Source: Clavaria fumosa (Eukaryota > Basidiomycota > Agaricomycetes > Agaricales > Clavariaceae). From it: 64,000 nt of DNA. The stretch covers positions 2,170,001 to 2,234,000 of the forward strand of contig OX637794.1 of assembly GCA_951802425.1 (NCBI GenBank). The letters are read 5' to 3'. Made by a program: the position numbers and the translations under genes. This document shows positions 48,350 to 60,509 of this stretch, one piece after another; the first letter of the stretch is position 1; each line of letters starts with the position of its first letter. The notes beneath the pieces are model-generated. The model was given only the letters and a program-made list of their open reading frames with translations, ran no database searches and was not told where the DNA came from.

Positions 48350-50481
48350 CTAGGATGGGTCGCGGTTGCTCAGGAATAACTCTATAACTGAGCCAAGGAT
48401 ATCATGCCTTACCAGTACAGGTTGCACAACGGAGATCTCAGTACGTGATGGTGCAGGATGGTATCGAGGTAACGGTACTCCGCTGCCATCATTGGCCGGC
48501 AGGTACATCGTAGATCGTTCGCGGCGAAACGACAATGATATAGAGGATGACATAGACATCCTGTGATGATGGTGATGGGATGCCTGCGCCAATATCAGTC
48601 ATATACACAAACGGATCATGTTCATCCCGACCTGCTGCTTTGGCCGATGGAGCGCTCCACTTGAAAAGTCCCACTACAATGGAGCAAAAATTGTTAGATA
48701 AACAAGCAATCAAGTAGATTTGGCGTACCAAGACGAGCTTATTGTCCTCTCCGACGCTCCCAAATCTGTAGGTCCTTCCGTCACATCGTAGATCATCAAA
48801 CACAACCGATGCCACAAAAGACGAATGGCCTTGACATCGTGCAACTACGCGCTGTTCCCATGGAGAAAATATCGTCAGGAGATCATCTTGGCCGCCTGTC
48901 TGTGACCCCACGTCAGTTTTCTGTCTCGGAACTTGACGTCGACGCACTAATATGAAACGACCATCAGGTGACCAAGCCACGGAGGTCAGCGAACCAAAAT
49001 ATGACGCATAGCAATCTACTAATCTGGCATACAGCATGAGCGACAACGACTTCGATATATAAAAAAGGGGAGCTAACTGTTCCGCTAATGCATCAATAAC
49101 CCTGAGACAGCCATCTTCTGATATGGCGGCGACATATTTCACATCGGGTGAGAAAACTAAGTCTGGTTGAAGCTGAGCCCAAAACTTTCATCCAAGGTAG
49201 TAAAATAGACTGACCAACAACACTTCGTCTTGACACCCTCCAATGACTAACAGGGTTTTTTGCTATCTTCTCTTTTTCGCCTTTGCTTCCTGTGTTTGAC
49301 GAGCCCACACCAGACGTACTGGGGTGCCAGGGCGGCGTGGTGACGAAAATCCTATTCAAGGGGTCCCAATCAATTCGCTGTGTGGATGGGAAGTTGTCTT
49401 GTGATGTAGGTGATGGATTTGACGAAGCCTCAATGTCCGGAGATTGTGAGGGGTCTTGTGGAACGAAGACACCGTCATCACGTTCTTTGTCATACACGAT
49501 AATCGTGCCGTCAGCGTGGGAGACGAGGAAAAGGGATGACGAGGACGGGACCCAACGGACGGCCGTGCAACAAGAATTCGATATAGAGCCCTATGAGAGG
49601 TGTTGAGCGTGAAGAAGAATTTGATTCAACACTGCGGACGCACGCTTTTGTTAAGGCGATTATATCGCGAAGAGATAGGATCTGAAAATTTTCAAAGTCT
49701 GCGACCGGAAAATTGCATTCGTGATACGGACCGAACCATATTAAATCACCAGTATGGAACCCAATAACAACGTCTATGCGCTCTGAGGAAGCGGTAGAGG
49801 TGTTGACATCGTGGCAAGTCGGGTATGCTGAGAAAGAAACCCGAGCCAGCGGCTCCTGCTAGATGTTAGCATTTACCAAGCGAGCAATAATTATGTCACC
49901 TTGCTCTTAGACCCAGTCTCGACCCAGTATAACGTCTTAGCAAGGTTATAAAACAGAAACGTTGTTTCTCCATGCTTGGACTGCAGTAACTTCGAGAGTC
50001 CCTCCGCACTCTGCAGACGAGTAACAAACGTGGAGGAAGTGGTCCTGATGTTGTGCTTGGGACGTGAAGCAGATTTCTTCTTGCTAGCGACCTGCGATTG
50101 AGAGAACAATTTGGGAATAGAAGAATTGTTGAGTATGCCTTCTGGTGCAGGAGTTGACTGGTCAGCAGAGCCGTCTTCTGGTGTATCGCTGCTGGACAAG
50201 CTGGCACCGTCCTCTCTGTCCAATTTCGGCCCCAGCCTCTCCTTCTCTCTCTCCCTGTCCTTCTCCCTTTCTTTTTTGCTTTCCTTGTTGCCTCCTAATA
50301 GTTGCGCGAAGCCGGGCGCCGCCGGCTTCGGTGCAGGAAAGTGAATCACAACGGCAGACAGTTTGGTGGGGTATATATGTGCATTGTTGCCGGTATGAGC
50401 AGGGATTGGACTGGGCTTGAAGTCCTCGGTCACAGAGTAGACGCCCTCTGGAGCAACGAAGGTTGACTCGTTCTCTATCAT
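48350..50481 (-). CDS. creC: WD40 protein CreC (WDR20-like), partner of a deubiquitinase
   Basis: CreC is a WD40 protein that in Aspergillus binds and stabilises the deubiquitinase CreB and takes part in carbon catabolite repression. The animal counterpart is WDR20 with USP12/46. The N-terminus reads FVAPEGVYSVTEDFKPSP. A Lys/Glu-rich stretch (50230-50290) and Ser-rich regions follow, then SSTFVTRLQSAEGLSKLL, TFLFYNLAKTLYW and DVVIGFHTGDLIWFGP. The WD region shows CTAVRWVPSSSSLFLVSHAD, GTIIVYDKERDDG, SVAWSPDGRFIL and FDDLRCDGRTYRFGSVGEDN. The C-terminal exon carries RYHPAPSRTEISVVQPVLV, which matches the family tail. The start at 50481 (MIENESTFVAPE) is preferred because the upstream in-frame ATG at 50604 would overlap the divergent BCKDHB start. 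The splice into the last exon is not resolved. Confidence 0.85.
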
Positions 50482-50596
50482 GGATGAACGAGACAAGCGC
50501 GGTGACGTTCCGTCGCGACGCGTGAGATCCGAGTATGTGACATGTGTCTCCAAGCACAGTACCGACCGCCACCAGAACCGGAGCTTGGCGTCTACC
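50482..50596. promoter_or_regulatory. 115-bp divergent promoter, CREC and BCKDHB
   Basis: This short gap between divergent start codons must serve both genes. No TATA-like sequence is obvious. I see no further motif that I would defend. Confidence 0.4.
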
Positions 50597-52299
50597 ATGT
50601 CCATGATTCACGAAGGCAGAGCCCTACTGTGCAGGTCGAGCAGGATCGTAAGAGCATGGCTTTCTTTACACTGAGCTCATCATGGTGAACGACATCCAAC
50701 AGTCCCCGTTCCGTATACGCCGTTGGCAATCCACGACCGCTGAACCCCCCCCGGCGGGAGGCCATTTACCTTCCGTCGCCACATCTCGACTTCTCCGAAC
50801 CACCCGAGAAATGGCCCTTCGGACACCCGGAATTAAATGGATTGGTGAAGAACCAAGATTCGCGCAGGACATGGTCGGTGGGCACGAGACGCGCAAGATG
50901 AACACATACCAGGCTATTCGCGACGCGCTGAGGTATGATTTGTGCTCAATTTTCGTACAGAGGACAAATGAAGAGTAATTATCCATGATGCATGCAGTAT
51001 TGCGATGACAAAGGATGACAATGCCGTTGTATTTGGAGAGGACGTAGCATTCGGTGGAGTGTTTAGATGCACCTTGGTATGCATGTCCATGCACATTTCC
51101 AAGGCTCATGTTCGATCCCTCGAGGTATGCAGGGACTTGCCGAGGAATTTGGTACGTGTTTACCCCGATTCACCGTAACGTTCCTGCTCATTTGTTTTTA
51201 GGACGCGAACGTGTGTTCAATACCCCGTTGACAGAACAAGGGATTGCAGGATTCGGTATTGGTCTCGCATCTATGGGTCATACGGCGATCGCGGAAATTC
51301 AGTTTGCGGATTATATTTTTCCTGCCTTTGACCAGGTGCTTTCTCCTCATTGGCATGCATTTTCGTCCCATTTATGAACTTCTCCGGGTAAAGATTGTGA
51401 ACGAGGCAGCGAAGTTTCGATACCGTTCTGGTGGACAGTTCAATGTAGGAGGTCTGACAATACGCACCCCAACTATGTCCGTCGGGCATGGTGGACTATA
51501 CCATTCTCAGAGCCCAGAGGGTTTTTTCATGGGGGCCTCTGGATTGAAGGTTCGTTTATTCCCCCTGCAAGTTATTCAACATATTTTGATCTAGAAATAA
51601 TAGGTCGTCATTCCCCGCTCACCCATTCAAGCCAAAGGTCTCCTGTTGGCCTCCATTCGAGAGCCGAACCCAGTGATATTCATGGAACCGAAAATATTAT
51701 ACCGGTCAGCAGGTATGCAAGGACCCAGAATTATTTGCATCGTTGCCTTATGTGTGCTATATAGTCGAGCAAGTTCCGATGGAGGATTTCGAGCTCCCTC
51801 TTGATCGTGCTGAGATCCTTGTGCCAGGTTCGGATCTGACACTAGTGACATGGGGTACCCCAGTCTATCACTGTGAAATGGCCATGCACTTGCTCTCCTC
51901 GCCCCCACCCTCCCTCGAGGCACACATTCCCGCCTCTCTCCGCTCCGCCAAGCTTGAACTCATTGATTTGCGCTCGATCTTGCCTTGGGATGCGGAGACC
52001 GTTGCCGAGAGTGTGAAGCGGACTGGTAGGCTGGTCATTGTACATGAAGCATGCCAAACGGCAGGAGTAGGAGCGGAGATAAGCGCCGAGATTCTAAAAA
52101 GATGTTTTTTGAAATTGGATGCGCCCATCAAGAGAGTCACATCTTGGGAGTACGTCTTACGCTCGTATTCTCCACTGCTTCTGCTTCTAATTGCATGTGG
52201 GCTCCCTCCAGCATACCCGCTGCGTTGCAATTTGAGAAGTTCCTTATACCAGACGTAATTCGAATATTGGATGGAGTCTTGGATACCCTCACATACTGA
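50597..52299 (+). CDS. BCKDHB: Branched-chain 2-oxoacid dehydrogenase E1 beta subunit
   Basis: The E1 beta subunit pairs with E1 alpha in mitochondria to decarboxylate the keto acids of Leu, Ile and Val using thiamine diphosphate. The start [17 protein letters not shown] is joined by an in-frame 55-nt intron (50648-50702) to [13 protein letters not shown], giving a good mitochondrial presequence. Family blocks follow: [110 protein letters not shown] and [17 protein letters not shown]. It ends in [18 protein letters not shown]. An Asp/Pro-rich insert (about 51900-51940) is longer than in human BCKDHB. Six or more short introns are present, and the protein appears intact. Confidence 0.95.
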
Positions 52300-52738
52300 G
52301 CGGCCAATGCAGCGTAGTGTTCAGTATAATGAATATTCTAGCCCTGAGTTTTGATGCGCGGTCCCTACACTAATCGAATTCCCTTCATTAGTGCCCTCGA
52401 ACTGCCTTCACACTGACAAACGGTGTATTGGGGTTTGTTCCCATCCATAATGCAGGAGGACGATTAAACAACTGTGATATTAGCTGGCAAAGCTGTAAGT
52501 TCTGCGAGATTTAAGTGCCCTGGACTTCATAGTAGAACGGTACCGACGAAAGCCATGTCAAATATCCAACACGTCTTGACCTGTTCGCGCCTACAGTACC
52601 GTTATGTCAGTACCGTTATGTCGTTTGTGAGTTACACGCTTCTGGGGTCGGCACTGCCGTGCTAAGCGTTGGTGAACGAGCACAATGCTACGGAAATTAT
52701 GAGGGGACCTTTTGGATTGTGGATGCCTTACAGGCTTT
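52300..52738. other. Convergent 3' spacer, BCKDHB and NCE101
   Basis: About 440 bp between convergent genes with no coding potential that I can support. A short direct repeat, CAGTACCGTTATGTC, occurs near 52604-52622. Confidence 0.45.
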
Positions 52739-52984
52739 TTAGGGGAGTGGACTTTCTAGAACGCTTCTCTCTCGGGCCTGTCTCCATCTGCTCCATTTCC
52801 ATTGCACTAAGCTAAGGAGCCGGCGTTCGTGAGGCAGCGCTGTTCGCGGGTTTGTTTCGTAGAGATAGTACGCCAGAAACCCTGTGAATACCCCGAGCAA
52901 TGGATCAAGGGCGCTGAGAGGGAAGATCAGTGCAAGTTTCTTGCTCACAATCTTCGCGTACCGCGAGAGCAATGGCTGGGGCAT
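52739..52984 (-). CDS. NCE101: NCE101-like small membrane protein
   Basis: This is a protein of about 81 residues with one membrane span. The block LDPLLGVFTGFLAYYLYETN followed by a basic region rich in Trp, Lys and Arg (SLVQWKWSRWRQARER) fits the NCE101 family, named in yeast for a role in non-classical protein export. The start at 52984 (MPQPLLSRYAKIV) is chosen because it gives the usual small size. The frame stays open upstream to 53065, and a spliced start is not excluded. The gene lies divergent to NAA25. Confidence 0.7.
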   Translation of the reverse strand: MPQPLLSRYAKIVSKKLALIFPLSALDPLLGVFTGFLAYYLYETNPRTALPHERRLLSLVQWKWSRWRQARERSVLESPLP

Positions 52985-53339
52985 AATTGGCTGGAGGGTG
53001 ATGAATAGAGACTCGTGTATTCTATGCACTAAAATATCAGCGGACGAATTGAAGAAGAAACGCAATCCCTGAGCCTCACCAAGGCCTCACGACTGATGCG
53101 TGCATGTTCAGAGATAGCAATTGCTGCACCCTGTGTGTGATAGTTTTTCAATTGGTTCCGGATCTGGCCGTCACAACCCGATCAGCATAATTTTGCGCTA
53201 CGACTTCCCCGACCTGGGGCGAACATCCTTACTGGTAGGTTGCACTGCCCCGGTTTTAACCTTGCGGAAGAAGATGCTGAAACTAGCCCCTCCCTCTTGC
53301 TGTTGACATTCCCTGAGCTCTCCTGCCAGTTCGCATTCG
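52985..53339. other. Divergent intergenic region, NCE101 and NAA25
   Basis: About 355 bp hold the two promoters. I see no gene and no motif that I would name. Confidence 0.4.
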
Positions 53340-56300
53340 ATGTCTTCGGCAGCACTCGACCGACAGGTCCGCCCAATCTATGGTCAGTAGTTCCGCACCA
53401 TTTCAGGGAAACGTGAAATCTGACGAGACGCCATAGATGCCCTCGATACTGGGTCCAACAAATCAGCAGTTACCGCTTGCAACAAATTCCTGAAAAAGAA
53501 TCCCAAAAATACGCTCGTCAAAGTACGCTCTCTCGCCCCAACTACAATTTCATGGGTTCTGACCAGGAATCCAGGCGCTCAAAACCTTGGCACTGGTTCG
53601 CTTACAAAAATTTGAAGAAGCTATACTCTTGTGCGATGAAGTATTGGCTGCAAAGTGCACAGATGATGCCACCTTGTCAGCCATGATGCATGTCCTCCGA
53701 GGGCTGGGTAGACGTTAGTCACATTCTGGGCTCCGACTCGAGTCGTTGCTTCACTTCCCGCACAGACTCCGACATGGTTGTCATGTTCGAAAACGCGTTT
53801 AAACAACATCCTACAAATGAGGACCTTGGAGCTCAAACCTTCTTCGCCAACGTTCGAACAGGGCACTGGAGAGAAGCTCAGCTGGTACGTGCATTCGGAG
53901 CATGTATCTTCAATTTGAGCCGTTTCTATATTCCCACATACATGTCCCCTCTCCTCACAATTCATTCCCCTGCCCCGTGTCTAGTCGTAGCTGTCGGCCA
54001 CTTTCTATGCTGGTGGCTCTGCATTCAAGTGACTGGCTTCTATTTACTTGGACATGTGGCTTTTTTCATGTTTTCGGGATTGACTGTCCCACCTAGGTTG
54101 CGACAAAGTTGCACAAGAACATCCAAGAAGACCGCTTCCTGTATTGGAGTATCATGTGTGCGATATTGCAGGTATGCGCAACGGATGGATTAATGCTCCA
54201 GAAAGCTGATTGTCAAGTCAGGCGAATGACCCGGCCACTCTTCTCGCAATGCGCCAACTACTTTACAAACTCGCCCACCGTCTGGTGGGCACCTCCGCGA
54301 CCCCTTCCCACAAGATCCCTGAGCGGTTCCATCTCCACCTGTACATCCTCCGTGAATTGAGACTATTCGATGAGGCTCGCACGCTGTTGGACAGCGAAGT
54401 AGGCATAAGAATATGCTCACAGAGCCTCGCCTGCGATGAAATGAGACGAGATCTCTGGCGACTAGCTGGTTTGTGGCAGAAGGAGAGCGAGCATGCGGAA
54501 CAACGAATTGTCAAAGAGAAGTCAAGTCAGCTTCATTTGAGCCCCCGAAATATATGCTGAACGTGGAGCAGAGATCGTAACTGGCTTGAATTTCTGTCCA
54601 TCATCGATGCGACATTTGCTTTCATCGGGTCTGACGGTGAAGAGCGAGCGACTTGTCTGGAACGCGTTCAAAAGTCTCGGCAGCTGTTCATGCGAGTCGC
54701 AGAAGAGGATGGAACCGAAGATCGAGCGGGTTCACTGGCGCTATTGGAATTAGAAATGCGTAGCAAGTCTCACGGTCTTTCAGCAGGTTCTTCCTTCCAT
54801 TGGCTATGTTTTTGTCTTCTTAGTGTTACTTATACTCGCAGGGCCAGCCGTATTGGTCGACTCGCTGGAGTGCTATTTCAAAACGTTTGGAGAGAAGGCT
54901 TGTTGTTTTGAGGATGTGAGGCCTTACCTTCGGTCTATCTCCGATGACCTCACACGATGGACGGATTTCTTGAACTCCTTTCCTCGTGCCTTGGTGAATG
55001 TCCACGTTCATGTCTTGAAGTGCCTCGCTCATCAAATCGTGTCAGTCAACATTCCCTGGCATTCAACGGACTATCAACATCCATAAATTACTCCGTTATT
55101 CTCTTCCACATGATCAATTGACTGTTGAATTGGAAATTTCAAGAGCATCGCAACTTGTTGGCGAATACCTCGAAGCCTTGAACATCGGCAAAAATCTTCC
55201 TGCAACAGAACTACAACCGGCCGATGATCTCGCCCTCTTGGCAGGCCAGGTCTTCGTCAACCTGTGGAAATTAACTGGGAAAGAGGGACATCTCTTCAGC
55301 GCCGCTGCGCTCTTAGAATTTGCTTTGACTAAAAGCGGGCATTCGTTCCAGACTCGACTCATGCTTGTTCGGATATACCACCTATTGGGTTCGCCGCCGT
55401 CTTCATAAGCTTTCGTGGTGGTCCAGCTGATCCCCCTTGTCTGCACAGGCGCCCCTTCGCTGGCCCTAAACCATTACCGACGCATGAACGTGAAACAGGT
55501 CCAGAATGATACGCTCTCACACTTTATGCTGACTCGCGCCTCCACCTTCTCTCTCGCCACAATAGGCGACCTGACTTATCCGTCTGAATGTCTCGAATCG
55601 AGCCAGATCTACATGAGCAATTCACAAGAGGTGATGCTGAGCCCTAGCACGCATCATCACCAGCTGCTCACTTGGAAAATTCAGACTTCAGAATTCATCA
55701 TCAGGGCGTTTACCTCAGAAAAGTACTCTCAAATCCCGCACTTTATTTCATTCGAAGATAGATTGGAGAATTCGTTACAACGTGACATCATCAAGATAGA
55801 ACATGTCCGGATGCGCATAACACATGAACAAATTACATCAGACCTCATCGATACCGAGCTCATTGAGCTGAAATTCATCTTTGACCGCGGTTTGCCCCTT
55901 CTTCTTTCGCCACGCCATTCAACTGACATCCCTTCATGTTCTAGTGCACTATGATAATCGAGATTACAGAATCCTTCCCAATTACCAACCCTATATACTG
56001 CCCTCATTTGACATGCAGACAGCCCTCTTTGATGAACATCCAGGGGTTTGTGCAGTTCACGCGTATTCCTAAGTGAAGAACTGATATAGTATTGAAACAG
56101 GTCGGCTGGCTCTCGCTCTTCTTGAAGGTGTACATCAGAGCACTGCAACAAGCCAGCGACTTGAATGACGCAGTAGAAGAAAAGCTCCTTGTTGGCGACC
56201 GGCCAAAAGCCTCTCACAATTTGGAACACAACGTCCAGCTCAAGGAGCGTCTACGCATACGAAAACAGGAGGAACTGGACGAGGTAACCTGCTCGATTTC

Positions 56301-57234
56301 CTTATATGACATGACCAACCCTCTCATGACTGCGATTTCTGGAAAGCTTACCGAGCTAGAGCGAGCGTTCATAGCTTATGCCACATCGCTAGCAGACTGG
56401 TTGGAACCATATCACGACCACGTTCGCCCATCCCCGTCCACCGTTCTGGCGGAAGCGGCGAAACAAGGCGAGCTCAAACCGGGCCATCCGCTGAAGAAGG
56501 CGGACGGCCCCGCAAACGGGCATGCGCAGGCGACCGCCACCGATGTCAAAGAGAAAGAGAAGGAGCCCCTGTTTGCTGTGGAGCCTCCAGAAGAGATTAG
56601 CCAATTCTTCGAGTGTATGTCGATTCGGGCTCCGGCTGTAAGAGACGCTTATTCTGGGCTGTAGCGATGAGTTCGCACTTGCGAGAAGGAAGCCAAGCCA
56701 AGAAATCGATCCCGGAGTTACTCCATATCACCACTTTGACGCAAGAGGTCTGTGTACTGCTTCTGAATCGCCTATACTCGTGCCTAAGCCATCTCAAGGC
56801 CCTTGTTCTGCTTTCCATCGAGTCTCGGCGGTTCAAACCGGCGGCCATCACGAAAGTGCATAAACTCGGTCATGTAAATTCGCTCGCATCTCCGGCCACA
56901 ATACACATTTGACGGTGATCATAGATTGTGCAAAACATCAAAAGCATCCGAACCCATGCTATTGCAGTCCTCAAGGATATGTCTAATTTGTTGCTCACCA
57001 TCGCAAAAATGCAAGACCAGGTGGAATCCAGGGCCGCATTCGTCAAAGCCGCGAAAGCTGTGACTGACTCTGGGGTACGTCCATCCGTTTTCCAGCCTCC
57101 AAGTAAACTCAGATAGTGTTAAGGTTGGTCACGATTTCGTGCTGAGCATTGCCAAGAACGTTACAGAGGCTAGGAAGAAGGTGCTGGATGGGGTGGGGAA
57201 GGGAATTGTGAAAGTTACCACTTTGCATGCTTGA
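53340..57234 (+). CDS. NAA25: NatB acetyltransferase auxiliary subunit Naa25/Mdm20
   Basis: Naa25 anchors the catalytic subunit Naa20 to ribosomes; NatB acetylates N-termini starting Met-Asp/Glu/Asn/Gln. The start MSSAALDRQVRPIY is spliced to DALDTGSNKSAV and KFLKKNPKNTLVK, the first TPR-like helices. Further segments are MFENAFKQHPTNEDLGAQTF, DRFLYWSIMCAILQ, RFHLHLYILRELRLFDEA, FLSIIDATFAF and QTRLMLVRIYHLLGAPSLAL. RDYRILPNYQPY follows (near 55950), and the closing helices hold KDMSNLLLTIAKMQDQVESR with the stop at 57232-57234. A low-complexity stretch rich in Lys and Glu lies near 56490-56570. The gene has over a dozen introns; not all splice joins were resolved. The size, about 900-1000 residues, fits the family. 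Confidence 0.9.
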
Positions 57235-57391
57235 ATGGGTTGCTCCACATTCAATTCAGCACCGTAAGCCATGCTAGAAGTCTTTCAGCATTGTCAAGAA
57301 AACTCCTTTCTTATTGCAATCATGAGGCTCCGCCTGAATTAGTGCTGGATAACGATTATAAGTAGAAGAACTCTAATGCGTGACGCCGATA

Positions 57392-58460
57392 TTATATGAC
57401 CGCCGTACTGCCGTCTCCCTTTTCCAGTTCGGGCCTTGGCATCTCACTTCCTGAGCCTGTCCATGCTCTGGGGGCGGGACTTGACCGTCGCGACGAGCTA
57501 GGGGTAGTACCAGGTGTACTCACTCTTCCCCCAACACCTCTCGCGCTTCCCGTCGCAGCGAGTGCAGATGTCGGACCCGGGGGCGGATTGAGCGTCTTCC
57601 TTCGCAATACCGACCGCCGAAACCAGGCCCACCACGACTTTTCTTCCCTCTCTCTCTCCTCCCTTTTCCGCTCGAAGGCTTTCCTATAGCGCTCATAAGA
57701 CTCCCGGAACGGAAGATGGACGCGAGACGAGAATATAAGTTCGCCACGAGGGTTGCTCGCCGGAGGGATGGGCATGATAGGCATTGCCGTAGAGGAGAAT
57801 CTATGTGTGCCAGGTGGGGTTAAGCGTGTGGGAGAAGGGGAACGTGATGTGTGGCTCTGAGTCCGCGGGCGAGAGAACAGGAATGATAGGAGACTGAATG
57901 GCATTTGGGACGACAGAGGAGGCTTTCGTACGTTGAGATACATATTGAACGAGCGCAACGCGCGGTTGGCGTGAGGCACATATCTTAGGAGTTTACAATC
58001 AGAACAAGAGAGCAAACGAGGAACGGATTGACATACTGGTTGGCGTATGCAACCTTATCGCTATACATGCCGCTTGCGAAGAACAGAAGCAGGGTGGTTA
58101 CGCTCACGAACAGCAACCCAGAGATGAAGTATGGATGGAGTGGAGGTGGATCGACGTCGGGCAAAGCTTTGCGGATGATCCATAGATAGGGAAACGACAG
58201 AAACGAAGTCTGTAGAAAGATTTCCGAGAGCAAGAAGGCAATTATTATGAGCAGCTGCAGAAGGAACACTTTCGCTCAGTCAGAGCGGCGTTCGACATTG
58301 AAAGACTTGTCGACTGACATTGATATCGTGATTTTCTACGCTGCAAACTCGCAGCATTAGATTTGAGACGCTCCTCAAACATGAGGAGATCCCGGTAAGT
58401 CGCAGCATCGCTTGGAGGGTAGAAGGGAACAGCAGCAGGTGGTGGTGCTCGTAGCGACAT
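57392..58460 (-). CDS. SPO7: Spo7-like regulatory subunit of the Nem1-Spo7 phosphatase
   Basis: Spo7 binds the phosphatase Nem1 at the nuclear and ER membrane; the complex activates the lipin Pah1 and so controls phospholipid and triglyceride synthesis. The N-terminal block TYRDLLMFEERLKSNAASLQ is the family signature. Two membrane segments follow (LLIIIAFLLSEIFLQTSFL and FISGLLFVSVTTLLLFFASG), then SDKVAYANQYVPHANRALR. The C-terminal half is a basic, Ser/Pro-rich extension with a strongly charged helix RKREEREREEKSWWAWFRR, longer than in yeast Spo7. The start at 58460 (MSLRAPPP) is preferred; an in-frame ATG at 58502 would leave only 33 bp to the divergent QTRT2 start. Confidence 0.87.
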
Positions 58461-58535
58461 GAACTGTGGCGTTCGCCTAACCCAGGCGTAAACAACAGTC
58501 AATGCAACTTTGCAAGGTTTGCAACATCGTCGAGC

Positions 58536-60207
58536 ATGGAACCAACTTTTATCATCTCACATAGTCTCAAACTCGGACCGCGCGTTGGGAAGTTGTCCTT
58601 TGCTCGTCCGACAGGCTCCATCGAGATACAAACACCTGGACTTTTGACAACGAGCTCTCGGGGGACCGTGCCCCATCTATCTGGCGACCATGTCTATGCA
58701 ACTGACGTGATCCAATGGATCAACATACCTTTCGAGTCCTTGTAAGTGCCCGTATAACCTGTTGCGTTTTTGTGCTTCTCCCAGGCGTAATCAGTTTGCC
58801 ATCGTCAGCTTGGAAAGAACGGAACCTCTGCCGACCATCCAAGACGGAATGAATTCATTGCACAAGTTATTCGGATTTGATTCTGCGAAGCATGTCCTCT
58901 CCATAAGCCCAAGGGATCCTGCAGACACAGGTGAGATGCCTCCCAACGGCAACAATTACATCAAGATCAAGTGTGTGAGAGGCGTTCGAACGGTCGGTCC
59001 TCCCTACTCTTTGAGTGGATGTTGTAATCAACGACCAGAATAGTTGGCAAAAGATGCCTGGCGTTCCTATACACACACTTGTCAGCATGACTTAGTTCTT
59101 GCGCTATCAGATACGCCATTCACCCCACCACCGTATTCTCAGAAACGCTTGACGAAAAGCGTCGATCGCTCTCTTGCATGGCTTGCGGACCTCCTCAAGC
59201 CTCCACTATGCTCAGGCAGCCAAATTTTAGTACAAATGGCCGGAGGCTCTAGCCTGCTCGCACGTCGTGCGTTCTCGGATGGATTATTAGAATTATTGCA
59301 TGGGAAAGAAGCGGAGGCTGTTCAGCCTCTCAAGCGCCTGGATGACGGTGTCGCAGGATACGTTTTCGATCTCGCTCCCTTGCGCCAGTCGCAGCAGCAG
59401 CTCTCCTCACCTTCTCCTACCGAGCCACTGCCCTTCGAATGCCTCATACCTTTACTACAGGCCTCACTCACGCCACTTCCCCGGCAGAAGCCACGTATCG
59501 CCAATACTATCAACAATCCACAGGAGATCCTTCTTCTTATCCAGCTACTGGGCATGGATCTATTTGATGCTCATTGGGCGCAGCATGCAGGCCAAATCGG
59601 CATTGCTTTAGACTTTTCGTTTCCTGTTCAGTCTAATGCAGTGAACGGCCCTAGGGAAAGGGATGGCCGTCGTCTCGATCTAGGTCATAATCTGTTTGAC
59701 GCGAGATACGCCCAAGATTTTGGGAGGTTGGCAGATGGCTTCCTTGATGGTCTTTCATCGGGCTCGAGCGGGGATCGACCTGTCTGCAAATGCATTGGGT
59801 GTTCACCGATGGCACCGCCGACCCGAATCCTGCACAGCTCGCTGGACGAGGTGGACGCGACGGCGGGCCTGTCACTCCCACCCTATTCGCGTGCATATCT
59901 CCATCATCTCTTACACACGCATGAGATGGCATCTCATTCCATTTTGGTTGCGCACAATCTCTCAGTGGTCGAGCATTTCTTATTAGGCATACGGAAGGTC
60001 TTGACTTCAACGGAACCGGACAAAGTCGAAGAAGTCTTTTCATCAGAAGCGAAGAAATTTCTCGATACATATGATGCCACTGGCGTCCTGGTCAGGGAGG
60101 CGGAATTGTGCTGGAGAGAGGTGAATCTAGCGAGAGGGAAAGGTAGGTTAGCGAGGGAGCGGGCCAAGGCCAAAGAGGAGTCCCCCATTAACGAAGCAAG
60201 GAATTAG
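58536..60207 (+). CDS. QTRT2: Queuine tRNA-ribosyltransferase accessory subunit 2
   Basis: QTRT2 pairs with the catalytic QTRT1 to swap guanine for queuine at the wobble base of GUN-anticodon tRNAs, often at the mitochondrial surface. The N-terminus has FARPTGSIEIQTPGLLTTSS and GDHVYATDV. The middle has INNPQEILLLIQLLGMDLFD and IALDFSFPV. The zinc-site pattern C-x-C-x2-C is seen in VCKCIGC (near 59785), followed by PYSRAYLHHLLHTHEM and the zinc-binding His in VAHN, as in the family. The C-terminus is basic and charged. Saccharomyces lacks this pathway, but fission yeast and other fungi salvage queuine. The catalytic subunit is not in this window. Confidence 0.9.
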
Positions 60208-60509
60208 CACGATTACTACTGTACCGTTTCGACCATAGGTTCAGCCATTTTGAGTGTACTGCATGTCAAATGCAATACAATTATTGTGTGCGGCACTTTG
60301 CCTATATTTGCCCACAACTAAACAACGCGCCTCTTACGCGTCATTTCCAAGGCACCCTGCCAATGTGGACGTGTCTTGCATCGGCAAGCACCATTCATCT
60401 AACTCACTTGTAAGTGTGTTCAACGAACCACGGGCCAACGCACGTACACAGATTACTTGTACAAGCACTATCTAACAATCTTTCCACAGGAGACTTCTAT
60501 AACAGTGGG
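60208..60509. other. Intergenic region upstream of RFA2 copy 2
   Basis: This 300-bp region follows QTRT2 and precedes RFA2 copy 2. It is not similar to the promoter of RFA2 copy 1. It holds an MCB-type site ACGCGT and a nearby ACGCG core (see the next entry). No gene seen. Confidence 0.5.
60325..60341. promoter_or_regulatory. Paired MCB-like elements before RFA2 copy 2
   Basis: ACGCG at 60325-60329 and ACGCGT at 60336-60341 lie about 170 bp before the start codon. ACGCGT is the MBF-binding MluI cell-cycle box that drives G1/S expression of replication genes, including RPA genes in yeasts. The sites are seen; their use here is inferred. Confidence 0.5.

Noticed and set aside
50480..50674. Longer BCKDHB start at 50480
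   Set aside because: It would add charged residues before the presequence and overlap the CREC start. The ATG at 50597 gives a normal mitochondrial leader.
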